A stretch of 64,000 bases of DNA from the NCBI RefSeq assembly GCF_036345015.1, contig NZ_CP084098.1, forward strand, positions 2,617,326-2,681,325. Direction: 5' to 3'. Made by a program: the position numbers and the translations under genes. The stretch comes from Cyanobacterium sp. Dongsha4 (lineage in GTDB: Bacteria; Cyanobacteriota; Cyanobacteriia; Cyanobacteriales; Cyanobacteriaceae). Position 1 is the first letter of the stretch. The number at the start of each line of letters is the position of its first letter. Positions 1 to 6,103 of this stretch are shown here, one piece after another. Below the pieces are notes generated by a model, which was not told the DNA's origin, did no database searches, and saw nothing but the letters and a program-made list of their open reading frames with translations.

Positions 1-235
1 CCCAAGAGGCACATAAACCAAAAATCGTGTTTAAAGGTACACTAATGAAAGCGATAATCAAAGTCAGTTTAACCGCTTCAATAAATTCCCTTTGTTGTAA
101 AGCCTCCCAAAAAGGTTGCATCCCTAAATGGAAAGCCTCATAAAAAACCGCCACCGCTGGAATTAACAATACCAATGCCAAATAACCAACGGCAATGACA
201 ATTAACCATGTTTCCAAAGACTTAACTTTCTGCAT
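1..235 (-). CDS. cysW: Sulfate ABC transporter permease CysW (N-terminal part, cut by window edge)
   Basis: The first 78 codons of an inner-membrane permease are visible; the rest lies beyond position 1. The start codon at 235 overlaps the end of cysT by 14 bases, the usual sign of translational coupling. The visible part begins MQKVKSLETW, followed by a hydrophobic segment and a second segment of the binding-protein-dependent permease type. CysW pairs with CysT to form the membrane channel for sulfate/thiosulfate import, driven by CysA, which is expected further downstream and is not seen here. The assignment rests on family resemblance and on its place after sbpA and cysT. Confidence 0.85.
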   Translation of the reverse strand, partial: MQKVKSLETWLIVIAVGYLALVLLIPAVAVFYEAFHLGMQPFWEALQQREFIEAVKLTLIIAFISVPLNTIFGLCASW

Positions 236-1085
236 AACGTCTCCCCCATTGTTGTAGCAAATTAATTACCAGTAACAGAATTAAAGAAATAAATAGTAAA
301 ACAGTACCAATAACTGTTGCTCCCACATAGTCATATTCTTCCAAGCGTTGAAAGATTAACACTGGTGCGATTAAATCTTGAAAAGGAATATTAGAGGAGA
401 TAACCACAATTGAACCATATTCTCCCACTGCCCGAGAAAAACCGAGAGCAACCCCTGTTAAAATAGGCGGAATTAAAGGGGGTAAAATGATTTTAGTGAA
501 AGTTTGCCAATCCGTTGCCCCTAAACTCCAAGCCGCTTCTTCCACTTCCTTTTCCATTTCCTGCAATACAGGCTCTAAAGTACGAACGACAAAGGGCAAA
601 GAAATAAACAACATCGCCACAAATACTCCTAATTGAGTAAAAGCGATTTTGATGCCAAAAGGTGCAAAAAATTGTCCAATCCAGCCCGTATCACTATAAA
701 CTGTTGCCAAGACTAATCCCGCCACCGCAGTGGGTAAAGCAAAGGGAATATCAATAGTCGCATCGATAATTTTACGAAAAGGAAACTCATATCTCACTAA
801 AACCCATGCCACCAATGTGCCGAGAATCCCGTTAATCCCTCCTGCCAATAACGCAGTAATAAAGGTGACATTATAGGTAGCAATAGCGATGTCAGATGTG
901 GCAACTTGCCAAAATTGAGAGAATCCCAAAGTAGAAGACTTAATAATTAAAGCTATCATGGGAATAATGAGAATAATCGTTAAATAACCGATAGTTATTG
1001 CCCAGGGAAGGGAAATTTTCTCAAAAATGCGGGTAATATCTTTCATTTTTGTCGTGAAAGGTGGCTCGTAGAATAAATTAACCAT
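222..1085 (-). CDS. cysT: Sulfate ABC transporter permease CysT (CysU)
   Basis: This 287-aa inner-membrane permease of the sulfate/thiosulfate importer has about six hydrophobic segments. Near residue 182 it carries the EAA loop (EEAAWSLGAT) that contacts the ATPase, typical of CysT/CysU. A second in-frame ATG at codon 14 (MKDITRIF) could be the true start, which would give the more usual length of about 275 aa. It lies downstream of sbpA and a NIL-domain gene on the same strand and overlaps cysW, so these form one sulfate-uptake operon. Expression probably responds to sulfur limitation through the divergent Crp-type regulator; that is an inference. Confidence 0.93.
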   Translation of the reverse strand: MVNLFYEPPFTTKMKDITRIFEKISLPWAITIGYLTIILIIPMIALIIKSSTLGFSQFWQVATSDIAIATYNVTFITALLAGGINGILGTLVAWVLVRYEFPFRKIIDATIDIPFALPTAVAGLVLATVYSDTGWIGQFFAPFGIKIAFTQLGVFVAMLFISLPFVVRTLEPVLQEMEKEVEEAAWSLGATDWQTFTKIILPPLIPPILTGVALGFSRAVGEYGSIVVISSNIPFQDLIAPVLIFQRLEEYDYVGATVIGTVLLFISLILLLVINLLQQWGRRYAES

Positions 1086-1104
1086 ATAAAATTAAGAATT
1101 TAAG

Positions 1105-1139
1105 AGGTGTCAGGTGTCAGGTTTCAGGTTTCAGATGTT
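1105..1139. repeat. 7-bp tandem repeat (AGGTGTC/AGGTTTC, five units)
   Basis: Five consecutive heptamers are seen: AGGTGTC twice, AGGTTTC twice, then a degenerate AGATGTT. The array sits between cysT and the NIL-domain gene. The same words recur, often inverted, near 27465, 35614 and 37868. This matches the known cyanobacterial class of short tandemly repeated repetitive (STRR) heptamers. Confidence 0.8.
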
Positions 1140-1174
1140 ATTTAATTTCTCTTCCCTACTTACTTATTACTTAC

Positions 1175-1480
1175 TCAATCTTGTAATAACCAACCTTCAA
1201 AATCCCAGTCTTGGAGTAGGATTTGTTTATTATCTTGATTTGTCCAAACTTCTATTTCTAAGGTAGAAAGATATTCAAGGGCGAGTCTGAGAGAGTTTTT
1301 TGTGCCTGTTAAGATTAAATTAAACCAACCATCTCCATCGGCTTCTTCTCCCAATAAGGCGGAGGTAATGTTAACTTTTAAATTGCAGGTGGAGGCTAAG
1401 TCGAAAATGATTGACTGTTGCAAGTATTTTGGGGGGATATGTAAGGATATTTTCAAAGATTGTGGTTGAGTGATAGTCAT
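1175..1480 (-). CDS. NIL-domain protein in the sulfate-uptake operon
   Basis: This 101-aa soluble protein is built almost entirely of one NIL domain (about residues 8-85), a ferredoxin-like fold. In other proteins the domain is found at the C-terminus of methionine ABC-transporter ATPases, where it binds the ligand and regulates transport. Here it stands alone between sbpA (13 bp upstream) and cysT. Small NIL proteins at this place in cyanobacterial sulfate clusters are known, but their function is not established. A sensor or regulator of sulfate or sulfur-amino-acid status is a reasonable inference. The gene starts at an ATG shortly after sbpA and ends in a short spacer containing a heptamer repeat. 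Confidence 0.8.
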   Translation of the reverse strand: MTITQPQSLKISLHIPPKYLQQSIIFDLASTCNLKVNITSALLGEEADGDGWFNLILTGTKNSLRLALEYLSTLEIEVWTNQDNKQILLQDWDFEGWLLQD

Positions 1481-1492
1481 GTCATTAATACC

Positions 1493-2554
1493 TCATTTTT
1501 TATTAATACGAGCGAACATTTGATCGAATACTCCTCCTTCGCCAAAAAATTGATCTTGAACTTTTGCCCAACCACCGAAATCATCGATGGTAAAGAGATT
1601 TTGAATGGGAGGATATTGGCTTTCAAATTCCTTGAATACCTCTGGATTGGAAGGGCGAAAACCTACTTTGGCAAATTCTCTTTGGGCTTCTGGGGTGAAT
1701 AAATACTCGACAAAGGCTTCTGCTACTTCCCTTGTACCGTTTTTATCCACATATTGATCAACTACAGCAACAGGGTTATCAATGGAGATATTGTAGTCAG
1801 TGGGAACAACGTAGGGTTGTTTTTCTCCTTTCAATTCAGCGAGGAGAATTTCATTTTCATAGTTAAGAAGAATATCCCCTTGCCCTTGTTTATAGAATAC
1901 GTCACTGGCTTCCCTTGCATCTTTGGGCAGTATTGGCACATTGCCATAAATTTGAGTAACGTAGTTTTCCGCTTGTTGGGTAGTGCCTCCAGACTGAATT
2001 ACTTGCCCCCATAATGCCATAAAGTTCCATCTTGCACCCCCAGAGGTTTTGGGATTAGCGGTAATAACTTTGATGTCTGGGTTGGTTAAGTCTGTCCATG
2101 TTTTTACTTGTTTACCTCCTTCTCTGGAAACGAAAGCCACTACTGATTTAGTGACAATACTGTTATCTGGGTTTTCCTGTTGCCATCCTGCCTCTATTAA
2201 TCCCACTGATTCTATTTTTTCTACATCAGCAGATAAAGCCAGGGCAACCACATCGGCTTCTAAACCGTCAATTACTGCCCTAGTTTGAGAGCCAGAACCG
2301 CCATAACTCTGATTAAACGTGACTTTTTGTCCTGTTTTTTCTTCCCACTGTTGGGCAAATTGAGGAATGATTTTTTCGTAAGCACTTTGGGTAACAGCAA
2401 AGGAAGCAAGGGTTAAGGTTATTGGTTTATTCTCCTCTGTTACTACCTGATTTTCCCCTGTGGCATTGGATACCTGATTATTTTCTCCACAACTATTTAT
2501 TAATGTACCTAGTGCGATCGCACCTATTAAGAGGAGATTTTTATTTATAAGCAT
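1493..2554 (-). CDS. sbpA: Periplasmic sulfate-binding protein SbpA
   Basis: This 353-aa extracytoplasmic solute-binding protein delivers sulfate to the CysTWA importer. It begins with a positively charged N-terminus and a hydrophobic stretch ending in a lipobox-like INSC (cysteine about residue 22), so it is probably a lipoprotein or exported protein. The body shows family features of sulfate/thiosulfate-binding proteins: YGGSGSQTRAV near residue 85, ADVVALALSAD, and NPKTSGGARWNFMALWG around residue 165. It is the first gene of the minus-strand sulfate cluster, with a 122-bp spacer to the divergent regulator gene that must hold both promoters. Confidence 0.93.
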   Translation of the reverse strand: MLINKNLLLIGAIALGTLINSCGENNQVSNATGENQVVTEENKPITLTLASFAVTQSAYEKIIPQFAQQWEEKTGQKVTFNQSYGGSGSQTRAVIDGLEADVVALALSADVEKIESVGLIEAGWQQENPDNSIVTKSVVAFVSREGGKQVKTWTDLTNPDIKVITANPKTSGGARWNFMALWGQVIQSGGTTQQAENYVTQIYGNVPILPKDAREASDVFYKQGQGDILLNYENEILLAELKGEKQPYVVPTDYNISIDNPVAVVDQYVDKNGTREVAEAFVEYLFTPEAQREFAKVGFRPSNPEVFKEFESQYPPIQNLFTIDDFGGWAKVQDQFFGEGGVFDQMFARINKK

Positions 2555-2676
2555 AATTTATTTCTATTTGTAGGGAAATATTTATTGATTCCAATACTAA
2601 ATGATTTTAGAAAAAATTTCAATACATTTAAGATGCAATTTTAATTAAAAGTCAATTTTCTCTGAGTTGTGAAAAG

Positions 2677-3501
2677 ATGAAAGTAAGAAGTAACGGTAAT
2701 TTACAGGGCATGGCACAAGAAAAAGAGAATCAGCAATCAAATATTGTTAATTTCTTAACGACGAATACTTATTTGTTTAAGGGCTTCACAGAAAAGGATT
2801 TATGGGAATTTTTGCCCTCAGAAGGATTAATTCGAGAGAAGTTATTTTCTAATCGCCCAGTATTTACGGCTTTTTTACCCGATGAAAGTTTAGATAGTTT
2901 GTATATAGTTTTAGAAGGAGGACCTGTAATCGTTCGTAGTAATCCTCTGGATCGTATTATTTCTCTCACTTATGCAGGGGGATGTTTTGGCATGAGAAGT
3001 CTTAATTTTAGTTTTGGTATGGCAACGAAAAGTTTTCCTAGTTTGGTAGAGGCTTATAAAACTACTTATGTCACCAAAATTCCTTTAGACAATTTCATTA
3101 AAATATACGAATCTTATTCCTTAGTGCGCGATCGCTATGCTAAATTATTTGAACTAAGAGAAAAATTTACTTATCACATTCTCAATTGCAGTAGTTATCC
3201 TCCTCAAGCAGTAGCGGCTTTATTAAGGGCATTAATTTATCAAGAAAGAGAATTAGAACATCAACCTAATCGTGATGGTATTTATATCTTAGACTTATCC
3301 GCAGAAGTGATCTCAAAAGCCTGTCAACTAAATCAACGTACTGTGGAACAAGTATTGAAGGGAATGCAAAAAGAAGGTTTAATCTATCTCGATAAAGATA
3401 ATGACACCTCCGAAGATGTTATTCATATTCTCAATGCAGAGGCTTTGAAAGAAGTTTATAGTTCAACCAGAGACAAGGTTTCTTGGTGGCCTTTAAAATA
3501 A
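2677..3501 (+). CDS. Crp/Fnr-family transcriptional regulator, CysR-like
   Basis: This 274-aa regulator has an N-terminal cyclic-nucleotide-binding-like beta-barrel (about residues 40-155) and a C-terminal winged helix-turn-helix (about residues 205-245, with ISKACQLNQRTVEQVLKGMQ as the likely recognition region). Position 2677 is the first ATG; an ATG at 2710 (MAQEKEN) is an equally good start because neither has a strong ribosome-binding site. It is divergent from sbpA. In Synechococcus the Crp-type activator CysR is encoded within the sulfate-transport cluster and is needed for growth on some sulfur sources. By position and fold this is the likely counterpart, but orthology was not tested. 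Confidence 0.75.
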   Translation: MKVRSNGNLQGMAQEKENQQSNIVNFLTTNTYLFKGFTEKDLWEFLPSEGLIREKLFSNRPVFTAFLPDESLDSLYIVLEGGPVIVRSNPLDRIISLTYAGGCFGMRSLNFSFGMATKSFPSLVEAYKTTYVTKIPLDNFIKIYESYSLVRDRYAKLFELREKFTYHILNCSSYPPQAVAALLRALIYQERELEHQPNRDGIYILDLSAEVISKACQLNQRTVEQVLKGMQKEGLIYLDKDNDTSEDVIHILNAEALKEVYSSTRDKVSWWPLK

Positions 3502-3629
3502 TTGGGAAAATAAGGTCAATATTAAATTTCAGTAACAATTGATACATTATCATCGAAAAAAAGTTATGATTTGATAAGTTAAAAGAATAAATATCAATCT
3601 ACTTATCGTTATTGAGTGAGGGTAAAAGC

Positions 3630-3794
3630 ATGGGTTTATTTGGAAAAAGCAAAAATTCGGGTACAAGCGTAAAAGCTCATAGAGAAAATTTAAAGAAAAA
3701 CCTAGAGCATCGTTTGACGGTTGCCAGAAGCAACGGAGATGAGAAATTAGTAAGACAATTAGAACAAGAAGCGGCTGATCTTAATTTAAGTTAG
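3630..3794 (+). CDS. Small conserved hypothetical protein (54 aa)
   Basis: This 54-codon gene starts at an ATG with a GAGGG Shine-Dalgarno-like motif about 7 bases upstream; the start chosen here gives MGLFGKSKNSG. The product is highly charged. It has a lysine-rich N-terminal half (KAHRENLKKNLEHRL) and a C-terminal segment of heptad-like character (GDEKLVRQLEQEAADL), suggesting a helical or short coiled-coil protein with no membrane segment. A clear terminator hairpin follows 25 bp after the stop, which supports a real monocistronic gene. I do not recognise a function. Confidence 0.7.
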   Translation: MGLFGKSKNSGTSVKAHRENLKKNLEHRLTVARSNGDEKLVRQLEQEAADLNLS

Positions 3795-3819
3795 TTATAT
3801 TTTTTATAGGGTATTTATC

Positions 3820-3851
3820 AGGGGTGACTAAATGCTAACCCCTATTTTTTT
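3820..3851 (+). terminator. Rho-independent terminator after the 54-aa gene
   Basis: An inverted repeat AGGGGT/ACCCCT (3820-3825 with 3838-3843) is followed by A and seven T residues. It lies just downstream of the small gene ending at 3794 and fits an intrinsic terminator on the plus strand. Confidence 0.75.
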
Positions 3852-3883
3852 GCTTGGAATTATTTTTTTTACGAGTCAGAAGC

Positions 3884-3949
3884 TAGGGATTGGGGTGTTG
3901 GGGTATTAGGGAGAAATTTATTAAACACTTTTGCCCCTTGCCCTTTACT
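3884..3949. repeat. Dispersed intergenic repeat (copy A)
   Basis: This intergenic element carries GGGTATTAGGGAGAA, then TTAAACACTTTTGCCCC and TTGCCCTTTAC. Closely similar sequence occurs at 4743-4832, 35614-35694, 39493-39572 and 55131-55220. It sits between the terminator of the 54-aa gene and the end of nanE, and nothing in it suggests coding. Confidence 0.7.
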
Positions 3950-3970
3950 GCTAGATGATATATGTTGGTG

Positions 3971-4639
3971 TCATTTTATGGCTTTAATGAAACTGTGAGC
4001 TAATAAGTCAATACCTGTAATTGCTGTGCCGACAACGACACAAAAACAACCTAAATCAAGAGCTTTTTTTGCTTCTTCTGGGTTTTTGATTCCCCCCTCA
4101 CAAATAATAGGTGTGTTAATCTCCCTGACTAATTCTTCTATTAAATCAAAATTGGGAGGAGTAAATTGTCTTGTGTCTTGAGTATATCCATAAAGAGTTG
4201 TGCCAATGAAATCAACTCCTAAATCTCTGGCGATAATCGCATTTTCTCTGGTATCAATATCCGCCATTACCAACTTGCCTAAATTTTGCTGAATATGGGG
4301 AATTATTTTTTCTAGTGTTTCTCCATTAGGACGTTTTCTTTGAGTTGCGTCAATAGCTATTATATCAGCTCCTGCCTCCACAACTGCGATCGCATCTTCT
4401 AAACGAGGGGTAATATAGACATCAGAATCTAACCCCATTTGTTTCCATAAGCCGATAATAGGAATATCAGGTAATAATTTTCGCACTGCTTTGATGTGAT
4501 TGGGGCTATCAATGCGTAATCCTTTTGCTCCCTGATTTACACAAGCTAAGGCTATATTAGCAATAATATCAGGATCATGTAAAGGTGAGTTGCTGGGGGC
4601 TTGACAAGATATAACAAGACTAGATTGTAATTCTTTCAT
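3971..4639 (-). CDS. nanE: Putative N-acetylmannosamine-6-phosphate 2-epimerase (NanE family)
   Basis: This 222-aa soluble TIM-barrel protein belongs to the NanE family, which converts N-acetylmannosamine-6-phosphate to N-acetylglucosamine-6-phosphate. Visible family features are the strand/loop IPIIGLWKQ with the conserved lysine (about residue 66), AGADIIAIDAT in the middle, and PIICEGGIKNPEEA followed by VVVGTAITG, the phosphate-binding end of the barrel. The length is normal. No sialic-acid catabolism genes are nearby, so the physiological substrate in this organism is uncertain; amino-sugar recycling is plausible. The gene stands alone, with dispersed repeats on both sides. Confidence 0.85.
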   Translation of the reverse strand: MKELQSSLVISCQAPSNSPLHDPDIIANIALACVNQGAKGLRIDSPNHIKAVRKLLPDIPIIGLWKQMGLDSDVYITPRLEDAIAVVEAGADIIAIDATQRKRPNGETLEKIIPHIQQNLGKLVMADIDTRENAIIARDLGVDFIGTTLYGYTQDTRQFTPPNFDLIEELVREINTPIICEGGIKNPEEAKKALDLGCFCVVVGTAITGIDLLAHSFIKAIK

Positions 4640-4742
4640 CGAGATTATTAATTATGGCTTTTTTATTTTAGGTAAGCTAGGAGTGCATCTTAAGTTTACT
4701 GGTTAGAGTAGGAAAAGGAAATGAGGTTATAAGGGAAAAATA

Positions 4743-4832
4743 AGGGCTTGGAGTGTTGGGGTATTGGGAGAGTTTCTTTTAAGGAGAGAGACAGAGGGGT
4801 TTGCATGAGTGCCCCTTACCCTTTACCCTTTT
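4743..4832. repeat. Dispersed intergenic repeat (copy B, diverged)
   Basis: The element contains GGAGTGTTGGGGTATTGGGAG and, further on, GTGCCCCTTACCCTTTACCC, matching the two ends of the repeat at 3884 with a longer and different centre. It lies between nanE and the CDF transporter gene. Confidence 0.6.
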
Positions 4833-4841
4833 GAAATCTAT

Positions 4842-5753
4842 TTATCCATAACTAATTTTAGGAGACTTATATTCTGGTGGTTCAATATGAATTAAAATCC
4901 TAACAGGTGCAAATTTTTCTTCTAGTTTTCTCTCTATTTCTTCTGTTATATCATGGGCAATTTTTACATCTTCGGTATCAACAATTAAGTGCATTTCAAT
5001 AAATATTTGTCTTCCTAATAAACCCCTTGATGCAATGTCGTGGCAGTTAATTACTCCCGGTACTTCTGTTACTATTTTATGTATTAATTCAGGTGCGATC
5101 GCAACTTGATCAACTAACCAAGGAAGATTGCTTGTTAAAACTTGCCAACCACTTTTTAAAACTAAAAAAGCGACAGGAAAAGCTAATAATATATCTAAAT
5201 ATTGTAGCTGAGGTAAATTTAATCTTTCACTTTGCCAAACACCAATTAAACCAAATAACACACTAATTGTTATCCACACATCACTCATGGTGTGGGTAGC
5301 ATCAGCAATTAAAATTTTACTGCCTATTTTATACCCCACATTTCGCTCATAAAAAGCAACAAAAATATTGATACCCAAAACAATAATTAAAAGCCATAAT
5401 TCATTGCCTCCAATTTTAACAGGATCACCCCCAAAAATAATTCTATTTAAAGCACCAGTAATAATTTCAAAACAGGCAATTCCTAAAAAAGCGGCAATCC
5501 CTAAAGCACCAATCGCCTCAAATTTTTGATGTCCATAGGGATGATCTCTATCTGGTATAGGAGATGAAAGTTGATTTGTTACTAAGCCTAAAATATTGTT
5601 AGCACTATCAGTTACACTATGTAAAGCATCTGCTTGTAAACTTAATGAGCCTGTTATTATACCAACAATTGCTTTTAATAATAAAACAACCAAATTTAAT
5701 ATTAATGTAATGATTAGAACCTGCCGAACTTTTTTGCGATTATCTTGAACCAT
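4842..5753 (-). CDS. Cation diffusion facilitator (CDF) family transporter
   Basis: This 303-aa inner-membrane protein exports divalent metal ions (Zn, Fe, Mn, Co or Cd in the family) in exchange for protons. It has six hydrophobic segments. Metal-site motifs are seen in TM2 (ADALHSVTDSANNI) and TM5 (ADATHTMSDVW), both with the HxxxD pattern. The cytoplasmic C-terminal domain (about residues 215-295) has the ferredoxin-like dimerisation fold and ends in an HIEPPEY-like tail. The type of metal cannot be decided from sequence alone. It is transcribed alone on the minus strand, and I saw no recognisable metal riboswitch upstream. Confidence 0.88.
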   Translation of the reverse strand: MVQDNRKKVRQVLIITLILNLVVLLLKAIVGIITGSLSLQADALHSVTDSANNILGLVTNQLSSPIPDRDHPYGHQKFEAIGALGIAAFLGIACFEIITGALNRIIFGGDPVKIGGNELWLLIIVLGINIFVAFYERNVGYKIGSKILIADATHTMSDVWITISVLFGLIGVWQSERLNLPQLQYLDILLAFPVAFLVLKSGWQVLTSNLPWLVDQVAIAPELIHKIVTEVPGVINCHDIASRGLLGRQIFIEMHLIVDTEDVKIAHDITEEIERKLEEKFAPVRILIHIEPPEYKSPKISYG

Positions 5754-5923
5754 TTTTCATTTATTAATTGATGATAAAAAATAACAAACCAACTATTATT
5801 CTATATTTATTATAGTCTTAACTCATGAGAAAAAAATTAAATTATGTAAAAAAAATCTAAAAAAAATAGGCTCATTACAGAAATACTTTATAATAAAAAC
5901 AAGGTTTATTGATAAGAATTTTC

Positions 5924-6103
5924 ATGATTTATCAGAATAATTATAATTTAGAACATATCACAGAACCAATTAACAGTGCAGAACCAGAAATCAAACTGAT
6001 TGTTGAGCAAGTTTTACAACTAGAAAAAGATAAACTATCTCAAAAGAATAGTCGTTATATAAATGAAGATATTTTAAACATTATTAGAAACAATATCCAA
6101 TGA
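5924..6103 (+). CDS. Small protein (59 aa) coupled to the DndD-like ATPase
   Basis: This 59-codon gene starts at the ATG at 5924 (MIYQNNYN), and its stop codon overlaps the start of the next gene in the arrangement ATGA. The product is acidic/amphipathic, with one predicted helix around EPEIKLIVEQVLQLEKDK and no membrane segment or cysteines. The overlap implies translational coupling and roughly stoichiometric production with the ATPase, so a partner or regulatory subunit is a reasonable inference. I do not recognise the family. Confidence 0.7.
   Translation: MIYQNNYNLEHITEPINSAEPEIKLIVEQVLQLEKDKLSQKNSRYINEDILNIIRNNIQ

Noticed and set aside
1460..2288. Plus-strand open frames opposite sbpA
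   Set aside because: They are antisense shadows of a well-supported gene and lack ribosome-binding sites.
2514..2521. GCGATCGC octamers here and at many other places (for example 4386-4393)
   Set aside because: These are HIP1 sites, a known and very frequent feature of cyanobacterial genomes, not operators of the genes they fall in.
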